From: Rubrolithibacter danxiaensis
GTDB lineage: Bacteria; Bacteroidota; Bacteroidia; Sphingobacteriales; Sphingobacteriaceae
NCBI RefSeq assembly: GCF_047272945.1
Contig: NZ_JBKOPS010000007.1
Location: 186,001-250,000, forward strand
DNA length: 64,000 nucleotides
Direction of reading: 5' to 3'
Numbering within the stretch: position 1 is the first letter of the stretch; every line of letters begins with the position of its first letter. The position numbers were made by a program, and so were the translations under genes. This document shows, piece by piece, positions 1 to 10,021 of the stretch. The notes under the pieces were generated by a model, which made no database searches, was not told the DNA's origin, and was given only the letters and a program-made list of their open reading frames with translations.

Positions 1-176
1 CGAAAATTGCAGTGCTAAAAGAATGAGAAAGAATTTAAAACGATTCATGTGTTTTGGATTAAAATTGATTAAGTAAAATTAGTATAAACACAGATAGAAC
101 TTGTTAGTCGGCAGGTATATTAAACCATACATGCTTTGCCCGGGATGACGAATATAGTAAATGTTGCTGCTGATTT

Positions 177-2606
177 TCATTCCTGGGAACTATCTGTTTT
201 GGGATTAGCTGCTTTCCCTTGCCGGATACGGTAATTCAGGGTTAGGTTTACCTGGCGCTGCCGGAACAGGAAATCGCTCTCGGTATAAAAATTAGCACCC
301 TGCGAGATCGTCCGCATCCTGCGGGTATTAAACAAATCAAGCACATTCAGGTTCAGCGTACCCTTGCCTTTAAAAATATCCTTACTCATGGAAAGATCGG
401 CATAGTATAAAGACTTACGCTTACCCTGTGCTGTTTTTTGCGGCGCTTCGTAATTGGCCCTTAACTGGATGTCAAAATTCTGCGGAAGCGAGAACCGGGA
501 AGTCTGACGGGCAAACCAGCTATACGTAGTGGTTTTATAATCGGGCCTGATATTGCTGCCATCGATATCGGCATAAAAGAAATTAAAATTAAAATCGATC
601 TTCCACCAGTTATAGGGAGAATAGCCGCTGGTAAACTCCGTACCCAGGGCCTGCTCGGATGAGAGATTTTGCGGAAGAGTTACCGAATTACCTTCCTCAT
701 TAACCGTCCGTATCCGGTCAATCTTTCCTTTGGTATGCCGGTAATAAACAGAAGAGGTAAAAGAGCCTTTGTCAAAAGATTTGATGTGCCCGATCTCCAC
801 CACGTTACTGAACTCGGGTTCAAGGTCAGGGTTTCCGCTGAAAAAGTTACGGCTGTCAGAAAAAGTAACAAAGGGACTTAAATCGTTGTAGAATGGCCTT
901 CTCACCCGCCGGCTGTAACTAAGCTGTATCGCGTTTTCTTTTGGCAGGTTAAAAGTTACATGCGCACTTGGAAACAGGTTTACATAGTTTCGGGGATTTT
1001 CCTGGTTTGTTTCTTTCAGGGTTGTTTTCACATCGGTCCACTCTGCCCGTAAGCCTGCCTGATAGGCTACCTTTTTGCCCTTGTTCCCTAATATGCCGTA
1101 AGCGCCGTGAATATTTTCATCGTACACAAATATGTTATCAAGCCCGGGAAGCGGAAAAAAGGCTCCCGCATCATCCTGTTCGGTTACCACATAATCGTTC
1201 ACCATGTTTCTGAAACTGCTCCTTAAACCGGTTTCAAATTTCCCTTCTTTACCAATCGGCTTTACATAATCCAGCTGAAACAGCCATTGCTTTTCAAATT
1301 CGTCGTTCAATGATTTCTGAACCAGCCTTTGTGAGGCATCTTCTGCTCCCATCGGACTGTAGTAATTCTGGGTAAACAGCTGATCTGAATTTTCCCAGTA
1401 ATCCAGGTATTTTACTTCGGCAGTTAATTCATGACCCTTCTCAGCGAAAGATTTCTTATAGTTTACCGAAACTTCCGAATTGGGTTCAGTTTCATCTTCA
1501 TCCTGCCGCCGTTTGATCATATCCGTTTGATTGGAAAGGTTAAAAAGGTAATCCCGGTAGGTAATATCAGTAATCCGGTTTCCCTGGCTGCGGCGGTATA
1601 AATAGGAAGCCGTCAGGATGCTCTTTTCTGTAAAATAATAATCCAGGCCGCCGCGGATGTTATTATTAAATCCTGTGAAATGGCTTTTATTATCCTGTTT
1701 CAGGATGAAGGTAGTATCGGGCGCATACACCTCCTGGTATAAAGAACCTTTACCCGGTTGCTTGCGATACGCGATTCCGTAATTAATAAAAAAGTTGATT
1801 TTTTTATGCCGGTAGTTAAAGTTGGCCGCTGCTCCTAAGTTGGTAGGATCGCCTGCAACTACTTCGACAGAACCATTAAAACCCTGTTTATTATCTTTTT
1901 TCAATACGATGTTGATGATTCCCGCCATACCTTCTGCTTCATACCTCGCCGAAGGATTTGTAATGATTTCCACCCGCTCCACCATATTCGCCTGCAATTG
2001 CTGTAAACCGCTTCCTCCTTTAATGCTTACCAGGCCCGACGGTTTGCCGTCAATCAGGATGCGCACATTGTCGTTTCCTCTTAATTTTACATTCCCTTCC
2101 GGATCAACAGATACAGAGGGAATATTGGTTAAGATATCGGAAGCAGAACCTCCTGCATTTGCGAGATCTTTTCCCACATTAAATATTTTCTTATCCAGGG
2201 ATAACTGCATGGAACTTTTCTCTGCCTGTACCAGCACTTCATTTAATGTATTTGCAGAAAGGCTTAATTTAATGGTTCCCAGATTATGAATGGGTTTCGT
2301 TTCGGAAAGTGTAAATAAGGCCGATCTGTGTGGCCTGTATCCCATAAATTCCACCTCAGCATAATAACTTCCCGAAGGCAGACTAACAGAAAACTCACCT
2401 GATTCGGCCGTTACATTGCCACTTACCAGTTTCTTATCGCTGCTGTTAAAAACCCGGATACTTGCGTAACCTAAAGGAGAAGCAGACAAGGAATCAACAA
2501 CTTTGCCTTTTACTGTATTGTTTCCGGAAGACTGGGAAAAGGCATTTGTTAAAAGAAAAAAAGAAATGGAAAAAAGAATCAGGGTTTTATTTAGTAGCAG
2601 GTGCAT
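177..2606 (-). CDS. TonB-dependent receptor-like outer-membrane beta-barrel protein
   Basis: The 809-residue protein starts with a signal peptide ending near AFSQ. A carboxypeptidase-like regulatory domain follows (about residues 30-110, VKGKVVDSLSASPLGYASI), then a plug domain (about 130-240) with the LRGNDNVRILIDGKPSG and IINIVLKKDN signatures. The rest is an outer-membrane barrel of the OMP_b-brl_3 type, with the family's NLNVLDLFNTRR segment near the C-terminus. Such proteins import ligands through the outer membrane using TonB energy, or act as related barrels. The substrate cannot be read from sequence. There is no SusD-like partner gene next to it, so it is not a standard SusCD locus. 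It appears to be monocistronic; the ATG is followed at once by a convincing signal peptide. Confidence 0.9.
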   Translation of the reverse strand: MHLLLNKTLILFSISFFLLTNAFSQSSGNNTVKGKVVDSLSASPLGYASIRVFNSSDKKLVSGNVTAESGEFSVSLPSGSYYAEVEFMGYRPHRSALFTLSETKPIHNLGTIKLSLSANTLNEVLVQAEKSSMQLSLDKKIFNVGKDLANAGGSASDILTNIPSVSVDPEGNVKLRGNDNVRILIDGKPSGLVSIKGGSGLQQLQANMVERVEIITNPSARYEAEGMAGIINIVLKKDNKQGFNGSVEVVAGDPTNLGAAANFNYRHKKINFFINYGIAYRKQPGKGSLYQEVYAPDTTFILKQDNKSHFTGFNNNIRGGLDYYFTEKSILTASYLYRRSQGNRITDITYRDYLFNLSNQTDMIKRRQDEDETEPNSEVSVNYKKSFAEKGHELTAEVKYLDYWENSDQLFTQNYYSPMGAEDASQRLVQKSLNDEFEKQWLFQLDYVKPIGKEGKFETGLRSSFRNMVNDYVVTEQDDAGAFFPLPGLDNIFVYDENIHGAYGILGNKGKKVAYQAGLRAEWTDVKTTLKETNQENPRNYVNLFPSAHVTFNLPKENAIQLSYSRRVRRPFYNDLSPFVTFSDSRNFFSGNPDLEPEFSNVVEIGHIKSFDKGSFTSSVYYRHTKGKIDRIRTVNEEGNSVTLPQNLSSEQALGTEFTSGYSPYNWWKIDFNFNFFYADIDGSNIRPDYKTTTYSWFARQTSRFSLPQNFDIQLRANYEAPQKTAQGKRKSLYYADLSMSKDIFKGKGTLNLNVLDLFNTRRMRTISQGANFYTESDFLFRQRQVNLTLNYRIRQGKAANPKTDSSQE

Positions 2607-2709
2607 GTTAAATCAATATCAGCAAAAATAAGACGGTTAATAATAAGTTAACGGTTAATAAAAAAGACTTAAGAGGAAGTAAAAATAATTTTATTTGGAA
2701 TATGGCATC

Positions 2710-3969
2710 TTATCTCTCCTGTAACATCTTCATATCGTGTTCCCGTTTCGCATCTGCCTCCTTACGGGCTTTCTTTAAAACCGGAATGAAGAACAGTATG
2801 GCGGCAATGCCCGCAAGGCCCTCTGCCAGCACCGTGAACGGAGCACTTGTGATATGAGCAAGACCTCCAATAATCAGGCTTCCTATGGGCTGCATCCCCT
2901 GGAAAGCCATTACGTAATAACTTACCACCCTTCCACGCATGTGTTCATCTACATTAGTCTGCACGTAGGTATTGGTAGCAGCAATCTGGGTAAGCATTCC
3001 GGCTTCTCCCGTCATTATAAAAGCCAGCGACAGCGGAAGTTTTGTGGTATATGAAAATGCCGTAAGGCTTATTGTAAATAACAATCCGGAAAAAGCAATA
3101 AGCTTTAATAAATTGGTACCCAGCGGCCTGTTGGCCATATAAATGGCACCCATCAGCGCTCCCAAACCTGAAATACTGTTAAGCCAGCTGAACGTGCTGA
3201 CGTCACCTTTAAGAATATCCTGAGCATAAACCGGAAACAAATTTGAATAAGGTATTACAACCAGGCTTGTGATAGCCATCAGCAATATTGCAGCACGCAA
3301 GCCGGAATGATTATGCAGGTACCTATATCCTTCCTGAAGCCCTTTCCAGATCGGTTCTTCATTTTTCTTTCTTACCGGCACTTTTATCTTCATTGCCAAC
3401 AGCGAGGCAATTACGGCGAAGAAGCTTATAAAGTTTACCAGGAAACAGATATCCTGCCCGTATGCGGTTAAGATGATTCCGGCTGCCGCAGGGCCTAATA
3501 AACGGGCGAGTGTAACCATCGAAGAGTTGAGGGCAATTGCATTGGGCAGAACGGCTTTATCCTTAACCAGGACGATCATAAAGGATTGGCGTGAGGGTGT
3601 ATCAAAGGCATTGATGATACCCAGCATAACGCTCAATGAAATAATGACGGTGATATTGTAATAACCCGTAAATACAACGAGTGTAAACAGGCCCGCCTGG
3701 ATCATAGACGCTATCTGTGTTACCAGCAAGGTACGGTAACGGCTATGCCTGTCGACAAAAGCACCGGCATACGGAGAGAGGAGCAGAACCGGAATTGACC
3801 CGGCAAAAGCCACAAGGCCCAGCATAAAGGCAGAATGGGTGATATTGTAAACCAGCCAGCTTACTGCTATCCGCTGCATCCAGGTGCCAATAAGCGAGAT
3901 CGCCTGCCCGCTGAAATATAGACGAAAGTTGTAATACTGTAATGCCTTTAATGACGAGGGTAAGTTCAT
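2710..3969 (-). CDS. MFS transporter (MFS_3/EntS-like)
   Basis: A 419-residue polytopic inner-membrane protein with about 12 hydrophobic segments. The N-terminal block (NFRLYFSGQAISLIGTWMQ) and the loop AGAFVDRHSRYRTLL between helices 2 and 3 are hallmarks of the MFS_3 exporter group that includes enterobactin exporter EntS. The segment NAFDTPSRQSFM after helix 4 is also typical. The likely role is proton-driven efflux of a small molecule; the substrate is unknown. It ends in a short charged cytoplasmic tail (KKARKEADAKREHD). It lies upstream of the TonB receptor on the same strand with about 100 bp between them, so co-transcription is possible but unproven. Confidence 0.85.
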   Translation of the reverse strand: MNLPSSLKALQYYNFRLYFSGQAISLIGTWMQRIAVSWLVYNITHSAFMLGLVAFAGSIPVLLLSPYAGAFVDRHSRYRTLLVTQIASMIQAGLFTLVVFTGYYNITVIISLSVMLGIINAFDTPSRQSFMIVLVKDKAVLPNAIALNSSMVTLARLLGPAAAGIILTAYGQDICFLVNFISFFAVIASLLAMKIKVPVRKKNEEPIWKGLQEGYRYLHNHSGLRAAILLMAITSLVVIPYSNLFPVYAQDILKGDVSTFSWLNSISGLGALMGAIYMANRPLGTNLLKLIAFSGLLFTISLTAFSYTTKLPLSLAFIMTGEAGMLTQIAATNTYVQTNVDEHMRGRVVSYYVMAFQGMQPIGSLIIGGLAHITSAPFTVLAEGLAGIAAILFFIPVLKKARKEADAKREHDMKMLQER

Positions 3970-4231
3970 CTTAATTTATTAACTGTTCCGGTATTAAAAT
4001 GTGTGCTGCAACAGTTGAACAGTATATTAAAATAATGATACAACTAAGCTGGTCAGCCGCATGAAAATAAAGTTTTTTCCAATGACAAGACGCCAACAGC
4101 CCTACATAACGATATTGTTATATTCTGTGCAATGATTTAGATAACAAGTAGTTTAATATTGTATAGCGGATCTGTTGCAAAGCAGAATCGGTAAAGCTTC
4201 TGAAAAAAAATAACTAACCATAATAAACACC

Positions 4232-5569
4232 ATGCGAATATTAAGTCTCATAAAAGTACTGGGAGCTTTTGTTGCTGTAAGCGCTCAGACAATGCCTTCT
4301 GCAGCGCAGGTAAAACCCGTCGGTGAATCCAGTATCTGTAAATGGCAGGATGGAAAAGATGCCGCTGTTTCTTTAACGTATGACGACGGCAATGTAAACC
4401 AGTTCAGGGTGGCGCTCCCCATTATGAACCGCCTTCATTTACCTGCTACTTTCTTTATCATGACGGGCCAGTATCCCGGTTCGAAATACCAGGGTAAATT
4501 TATTGGGCGGCCGGTAGAAGAAATTATAAAGGAGACAGCTACTGTCCCTTCCAGTGAGGATAACTTTCTGGAAAGGGCTTCCGCCCTGCCGTATTTAGGT
4601 TATATCGGGCCGCTTGAATATCATGTAAAAGCCGGATCCTTACACGAAGCGGGAAAAACAGAGGAAGCTTTTAAATTATTGGACGAGGTTTACAAAAAGG
4701 TACGAAACGGAGAATTTAAGAAGGGCTTGGAACCCGGCCTTGAAGTAGAACAGGCAAAAGGCATCACCTGGGATGATATTCGCAGCTACGCAAAACAAGG
4801 ACATGAGTTTGGAAGCCATACCATTACGCATCATATGACACCCGTTTTGGATGAACCCAATCTTTTGTACGAACTGGAAAAAAGTAAGGAAGATATTTTA
4901 AACCAGCTGGGGCCGGAACATACCTTCTCTGCTGAATGTTCATACGGAGTAGAAAATCCCAGGGTAATGCAGTACGCTTTGAAAATCTATCCAGCCCTGA
5001 GAAACCGGATGCCGGCTCCATACCTTGCAGAACTGAACCGGGGCAGCAAAAAGCTTCCGGGAAATTCAGACAAAGAATATGTACAATGGCAAAGAGGAGC
5101 TACAACAAAAACATCCATGCCGCTTATGAAATCATGGGTGGATACGGTTTTAACGCACGATAACAACTGGCTTGTACTGGTAATTCACGGAGTTGACAGC
5201 GTAGGCTGGGAACCGATGACGCACCAACAACTGGAAGAATATTTTCAATACATTAAAGATCGCGAGAATAAGTTATGGGTAGCCACTTTCGGAGAGGTAA
5301 CCAAATATATCCGCGAGCGGAAAAATGCTAAAATTCGCTCTTCAGTTAAGGGAGACCAAATAACTGTAAATGTTACTCATTCCCTTAACAAGACAATGTA
5401 TCATATCCCTTTAACACTAAAAACGTATGTACCCGCATCCTGGAAGAACGTACAGGTAAAACAGGGAAACAAAACGCAAAAATTGAAGCCAATGGCGGAT
5501 GCTGACGGCAGTTATCTGTTGTATCGTGCGAACCCGAACAGCTCTCCGGTAGAGCTATCGAAACTATAA
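4232..5569 (+). CDS. Polysaccharide deacetylase (NodB domain, CE4-like)
   Basis: A 445-residue secreted protein with an N-terminal signal sequence (residues 1-25, ending near AAQ). The NodB fold is marked by motif 1 TYDDG with D51/D52 (base and metal ligand) and motif 2 HTITH with H196 and H200 (metal ligands), so the metal site of CE4 deacetylases is present. The gap between the two motifs is longer than in a minimal NodB domain, which implies an insertion of about 80-100 residues (roughly 90-180). The C-terminal 100 residues look like a beta-sandwich. CE4 enzymes remove N- or O-acetyl groups from chitin, peptidoglycan or other polysaccharides; the substrate is not decidable here. Divergent from the MFS gene across 262 bp. 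Confidence 0.85.
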   Translation: MRILSLIKVLGAFVAVSAQTMPSAAQVKPVGESSICKWQDGKDAAVSLTYDDGNVNQFRVALPIMNRLHLPATFFIMTGQYPGSKYQGKFIGRPVEEIIKETATVPSSEDNFLERASALPYLGYIGPLEYHVKAGSLHEAGKTEEAFKLLDEVYKKVRNGEFKKGLEPGLEVEQAKGITWDDIRSYAKQGHEFGSHTITHHMTPVLDEPNLLYELEKSKEDILNQLGPEHTFSAECSYGVENPRVMQYALKIYPALRNRMPAPYLAELNRGSKKLPGNSDKEYVQWQRGATTKTSMPLMKSWVDTVLTHDNNWLVLVIHGVDSVGWEPMTHQQLEEYFQYIKDRENKLWVATFGEVTKYIRERKNAKIRSSVKGDQITVNVTHSLNKTMYHIPLTLKTYVPASWKNVQVKQGNKTQKLKPMADADGSYLLYRANPNSSPVELSKL

Positions 5570-5616
5570 TGGAAAAAAGGAGATTAACAATTTCTTTGAC
5601 ACATCTGCAAAACACA

Positions 5617-5644
5617 AAGAGGTTGGTGAAGACACCAACCTCTT
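5617..5644. terminator. Bidirectional terminator hairpin
   Basis: A perfect 12-bp stem (AAGAGGTTGGTG / CACCAACCTCTT) with a 4-nt loop lies between the convergent deacetylase and ABC transporter genes. The minus-strand side is followed by a T-rich tail, so it most clearly serves transcripts entering from the left-facing strand. Confidence 0.7.
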
Positions 5645-5688
5645 AAATATAAGTTACATTACCATTCGACCCTGAGATCGAGCGATAC

Positions 5689-7515
5689 TCAGGATATAGA
5701 TTCCTTCAGATCATTTTTCTGGTGATTCCAGAGTTTGTTAAACATTTCACCATTTTCAAAAAGAGACTGCAAGGTTCCTTCTTCTACTATTTTACCTTTA
5801 TTCATTACATAAATGTAATCGAAATGCTTAAGCAGATGCAGGCGGTGCAACGTGGAGATAACTGTTTTGCCCTCGAATTCCCTGAACATATTCAGGTATA
5901 TTTCCTGTTCTGTTTTAGGGTCCATGCTGCTGGTAGGCTCATCCATCAGAACAATACTGCTGGATTTAGAAGCGAGCACACCACGGGCAAGCGCCAGGCG
6001 CTGTTTTTGTCCTCCTGAAAGGTTCTGCCCTTTTTCTATGATCCGGGTTTGAATACCTTCTTCCATATCATTCAGTACTACAGAAAGACGGGTAAGTTCA
6101 CAAACGCGTTCTACTTCTTCTTTTTCAAAAGGCAATCCCATGGTTACGTTGTACTCGAAGCTGGCTTCAAAAATCTCCGGCTCCTGGGGCAGTAAAGTAA
6201 CGGAGTCAGAAATATTATCAAAGCCCATACCCGGACGGCCGTCTACTTCCATCATAGTACCTGCCGAAGGCTGATTTAATCCTCTTAGTAAAGTAAGCAG
6301 GGTACTTTTACCGCATCCGCTCTCCCCTATTAAAGCGATCCGCTGACCCCGTTTAATATCAAGGTTTAACTTCTTAAGCCCTGCAGGTTTCTTTAATAAA
6401 TGCGAGGGATCAAGTACACCCTGCGAATTGACAACAGATGCTGCATTGCCTTTTTGAGGATGCTTGTAGCTTAAATTACGGATGGCAAGATTATTCCAGT
6501 CTTCAGGTAAAGCGGTTGTTTTTTCTGTACGGCGATTCTCTTCGAATGCTGTTTCAAAAACTTTTGCTGTTTCTACATCTGTGTTGTACTGTACAATCTG
6601 CGTGTACTGGCTTGCAAAATCATTAAAAACGCTGGTAAACTGGTTTACAAAGCCCAGAAGAGTCACCAGTCCGCCAAGCTTGAAAGCAATCCCGGGAGTA
6701 TAATTCTGATACACGTAACCCACCACCATCACTACATAAATAAGAGCTACCAGCATTTGAGCTGCAAACCATTTCCATTCGTTGATCTTTGCATTCTTTT
6801 TGAAGGGAGGAAAAACAGCACGTACCTTTTCCATAAGTCCTACATGTACACGCTGTTCAAGACGGAGCGTAATTACGGTCATTATATTTGATAAACTGTC
6901 AAATAAATTAGATGACATGGCATGATCGGCTTCATTAACTTCCTTTAATGACTTAACAAAAGGTTTATCGAATTTCATGATAACGCCGATGGTAAGTATT
7001 CCAAGAACTGCCGCTACACAACCAAAAAGCGGAGAAAAGTAGAACATTGCAATAAAGGCAGTTATGAATTTGAGCATGGAAGCCAGGTAAATAAATCCAT
7101 TCTGAAAGAAATCCTTTAAAGCGGTATATGCTTTACGTAAGCGGTTAATTGTAGAACCGCTATGGTTTTCCTTGTGCCAGCTTACAGGCAAATGAACGAG
7201 TTTATTGTATTGCTCGTCCAGGAAATTCTGCGACACCTTAAAAGCCAGTTTACGCTCCATAACCCTGGCAGGGCCATGAAAAGCCCATTCAAGTAATTTC
7301 AGGAACAGGAATCCAAGTCCGTAAATCCAGACTTGTGAGATTACATCGGCCCCGTTCTCCTGTACAGAGTCTACAAACCAGCCGTAAAAGAACGGGTTAA
7401 TTGCGGCGGTTAAGTTTGCACCGATAAATAATAAGTAAATGCCTATGTATAGTTTTTTGTCTTCTTTAGCGTAACGCCAGGCAGTTGATAATAGAGATAA
7501 ATACGGATTCTTCAT
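5689..7515 (-). CDS. ABC transporter, fused permease/ATPase (exporter type)
   Basis: This 608-residue half-transporter has an N-terminal six-helix membrane domain (about residues 20-320) and a C-terminal nucleotide-binding domain. Walker A is GESGCGKST (around residue 400), the signature is LSGGQKQR, Walker B is SSIVLMDEP and the H-loop histidine is in STLHR. All catalytic motifs are intact. The architecture is that of lipid, peptide or drug exporters that work as dimers; the substrate is unknown. It is convergent with the deacetylase gene and separated by about 200 bp from the downstream end of the LytTR regulator gene on the same strand. Confidence 0.88.
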   Translation of the reverse strand: MKNPYLSLLSTAWRYAKEDKKLYIGIYLLFIGANLTAAINPFFYGWFVDSVQENGADVISQVWIYGLGFLFLKLLEWAFHGPARVMERKLAFKVSQNFLDEQYNKLVHLPVSWHKENHSGSTINRLRKAYTALKDFFQNGFIYLASMLKFITAFIAMFYFSPLFGCVAAVLGILTIGVIMKFDKPFVKSLKEVNEADHAMSSNLFDSLSNIMTVITLRLEQRVHVGLMEKVRAVFPPFKKNAKINEWKWFAAQMLVALIYVVMVVGYVYQNYTPGIAFKLGGLVTLLGFVNQFTSVFNDFASQYTQIVQYNTDVETAKVFETAFEENRRTEKTTALPEDWNNLAIRNLSYKHPQKGNAASVVNSQGVLDPSHLLKKPAGLKKLNLDIKRGQRIALIGESGCGKSTLLTLLRGLNQPSAGTMMEVDGRPGMGFDNISDSVTLLPQEPEIFEASFEYNVTMGLPFEKEEVERVCELTRLSVVLNDMEEGIQTRIIEKGQNLSGGQKQRLALARGVLASKSSSIVLMDEPTSSMDPKTEQEIYLNMFREFEGKTVISTLHRLHLLKHFDYIYVMNKGKIVEEGTLQSLFENGEMFNKLWNHQKNDLKESIS

Positions 7516-7718
7516 TTTAATAAATAGATGCGCTTATTACGTGCACCAATCCAGAAAGGTTATCCGTTTTTCTAAAATTTATAAGGCAGTTTGTATGTTT
7601 AAAGTCATATAGGTGTTCATTGTAAAAAAGCCTCAGAAAAGCAGTAGCACTACTAAGGTCTCCGGCTGTTTAACGAAGCTTCCTTTCTACAAATAAAGCG
7701 ATCGCTGCCGTTTTATGC

Positions 7719-8399
7719 TCACTTACTGATTAAGCGGGAAAGGTTATCTGCATAGGCTTCACTTACAGGGACTTTTACATCATTAACTGTAAGCTGATGC
7801 CTTTCAATTTTATCTATTTTATTAATTGCAACAATAAATGAGCGATGAACTCGCAAAAACTTCTCTTCCGGTAATAAATTAACAGCCTCACTAAAGGTCA
7901 TTCGCGAGAGGATGTTTTTATCCTTAAATGCAAATGTTACATAATTGCCACCCGCTTCCAGGTACATTATCTCCTCGAACAGCACCTTCTGTGTTTCATA
8001 TCCCGTTTTAACGAATATATGATCGGGTGTTTCGGCTGCATTTCTGTAGTTATATAATTCAAGCGCCTTGTTGCAGCCTTTTAAAAAGCGTGTTAACGAA
8101 AAGGGTTTCAGCAAATAGTCGACTGCATCTAATTCAAAACTTGTAACGGCATGTTCAGAGTAAGCTGTAGTAAAAATCACCAGCGGCCTTTTATTTAAGC
8201 TGCTGATAAAATCAATTCCGGAGATATCAGGCATTTTAATATCCAGAAAAATAAGGTCGACAGGTTCTTTCTGTAAATATTCAATTGCTTTAAAAGCATC
8301 TGTAAACTCTGCCTTCAATTCAAGAAAAGGGACTTTAGAAGCATGCGTTCGTACAATTTCTAATGCTATCGGTTCATCGTCTATGGCAATGGCTTTCAT
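7719..8399 (-). CDS. LytTR-type response regulator
   Basis: A 226-residue two-domain regulator. The receiver domain (about 1-115) carries the acidic pair DDE at residues 7-9, the phospho-acceptor D53 in FLDIKMPD, the T/S switch in FTTAYS and the lysine in LLKPF. The C-terminal LytTR DNA-binding domain (about 130-226) has the typical segments YLEAGGNYV and FLRVHRSFIVAINKI. Its ATG directly follows the TAA stop of the histidine kinase gene with no intervening base, which implies translational coupling and a cognate pair. LytTR regulators bind pairs of direct repeats in promoters; no target site was identified here. Confidence 0.93.
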   Translation of the reverse strand: MKAIAIDDEPIALEIVRTHASKVPFLELKAEFTDAFKAIEYLQKEPVDLIFLDIKMPDISGIDFISSLNKRPLVIFTTAYSEHAVTSFELDAVDYLLKPFSLTRFLKGCNKALELYNYRNAAETPDHIFVKTGYETQKVLFEEIMYLEAGGNYVTFAFKDKNILSRMTFSEAVNLLPEEKFLRVHRSFIVAINKIDKIERHQLTVNDVKVPVSEAYADNLSRLISK

Positions 8400-9932
8400 T
8401 TATGCTAACTGTAATGTAAGATGTACAAAAAATTCTTTACCTGTATCCCGAATTATCAACTCGTGTTTAAGCGGATATAGATGGTTTAAGCGCTGCTTCA
8501 CATTTTGTAATCCGATACCGCTTTTATTCTTTTCCGGGTCATTCTCTGACCGGAGATGAATACTATTATAGACATCAAAATACAAGGTATCAGCTTTTGT
8601 TTGCAACATAACTTTAATATGGGAGGGCTCTCTGAGACTAATGCCGTGCTTGAATGCATTTTCAACAAAAGGAATAAGCAGCATGGGAGAAATTTGCAGC
8701 GTGTTGACCTGTTGTTCGATCTCTGCCTGGATGGTAACTTCCGGGCTGGTATCTGTGCGAAGTTTTTGCAGGCTGATATAATTATTCAGATAATCCACCT
8801 CACGTGCCAGCGAAATTTTTTCCTGCATATTTTCCTGCAACATAAAACGCATCATGTCTCCCAGTTTCTCTATTCCCTCGCTTGTTCGCTCTGCATTTTC
8901 CTGCAAGGCGGTGCCGTAAATCGTATTTAATGCGTTAAAAAGAAAATGTGGGTTTATTTGCGAACGTAAGAAGTCAAAATTTGCGTTAGACCGCCCCAAC
9001 TGCGTTTTCAAGATGTACATTTCCTCCTTGCCCTGCTGCTGCCGTTTATAAATAACCCAGGTTAGCGGAGCCGTAATAAGCAATTGAAAAGCAGAATTAA
9101 AAAGAATTGTTACAGTTACCAAAGGTCCATCGAAGCCGAGTATATATCCCAGTAGAACCAAAGGTAAAACCGAAACAAGTAATACAAGCGTGATTCTTCC
9201 CAGGTAGTTTAAAAAAGGTTTTTTTAAGCGTAAGGAATCAGGAATAAACCTGTAAAACGAATACCAGTAAAAGAGGATACCTATGGGAATAATAACAAAC
9301 CACACAGCAACTATCTCCTTCGGTACGTTTATTATTAATAATACAAAAACACTTATCATCCATAAAACAAAAGCGGTTATACCATCCCGGGTAATGATTT
9401 TGTATTTTGCTTCTATGCTTTCGGAATTTAACAGGAGATATTGTCCGCCATATTTTATTACCGAGTAAAATGCGAACATGAGCATGAGCCAGGATGCATA
9501 TACAAAACTATTTTGGAAAAGAAAGCTGTAGGCTGCCTCATAGGTAGGATATTTATATAAGATGTCACCTCTCAGATAGGTATCGGTGATGCCGCACACT
9601 ACACCAATTAATAGAAAGACCAGTATCGAAGCAGCAATATTTCCCGCTATCGATCTTTTATTTATAATGCCCGGCACTACCTGGTAATTAAATAAAAGAA
9701 ACGAAAGGTAAAGAACCGTGTACCGGACAAGATTGGGAAAAAAATAATCACGGTAATAGTTGAACGTTATTTTTGCTTCTTCAAAAGCAAAACGGTTCGG
9801 TGTCCATATATCGGATACATTATTTCTTACTGCAGCCGTGATCATAAAAAATACCGAAAACACATATATGGTAGTTACTGCCCAGAATTCTATCCTGTTT
9901 AAATTTGCAGGTTTATTAATATATTCTTTCAT
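8400..9932 (-). CDS. LytS-type sensor histidine kinase (His_kinase family)
   Basis: A 510-residue membrane kinase. The N-terminal 290 residues contain roughly eight hydrophobic segments. The cytoplasmic part has the His_kinase signature QINPHFLFNALN with phospho-acceptor H329, then a HATPase domain with NAFKHG (N box) and GIGLQNVKQRL (G box). It feeds the LytTR regulator encoded immediately downstream. The upstream gene in the same direction is an outer-membrane beta-barrel protein only 89 bp away. In this phylum such barrel genes are often controlled by, or signal through, adjacent LytS/LytR pairs, so a functional link is plausible but inferred. The sensed signal is unknown. Confidence 0.92.
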   Translation of the reverse strand: MKEYINKPANLNRIEFWAVTTIYVFSVFFMITAAVRNNVSDIWTPNRFAFEEAKITFNYYRDYFFPNLVRYTVLYLSFLLFNYQVVPGIINKRSIAGNIAASILVFLLIGVVCGITDTYLRGDILYKYPTYEAAYSFLFQNSFVYASWLMLMFAFYSVIKYGGQYLLLNSESIEAKYKIITRDGITAFVLWMISVFVLLIINVPKEIVAVWFVIIPIGILFYWYSFYRFIPDSLRLKKPFLNYLGRITLVLLVSVLPLVLLGYILGFDGPLVTVTILFNSAFQLLITAPLTWVIYKRQQQGKEEMYILKTQLGRSNANFDFLRSQINPHFLFNALNTIYGTALQENAERTSEGIEKLGDMMRFMLQENMQEKISLAREVDYLNNYISLQKLRTDTSPEVTIQAEIEQQVNTLQISPMLLIPFVENAFKHGISLREPSHIKVMLQTKADTLYFDVYNSIHLRSENDPEKNKSGIGLQNVKQRLNHLYPLKHELIIRDTGKEFFVHLTLQLA

Positions 9933-10021
9933 TCTTAAAATAATTAAAAGCCTAATTTTTGATGGAGTTGTTCAAGATAATAAATAGCGATAGTTATTAA
10001 AACCGGAAATAGATTGATCGT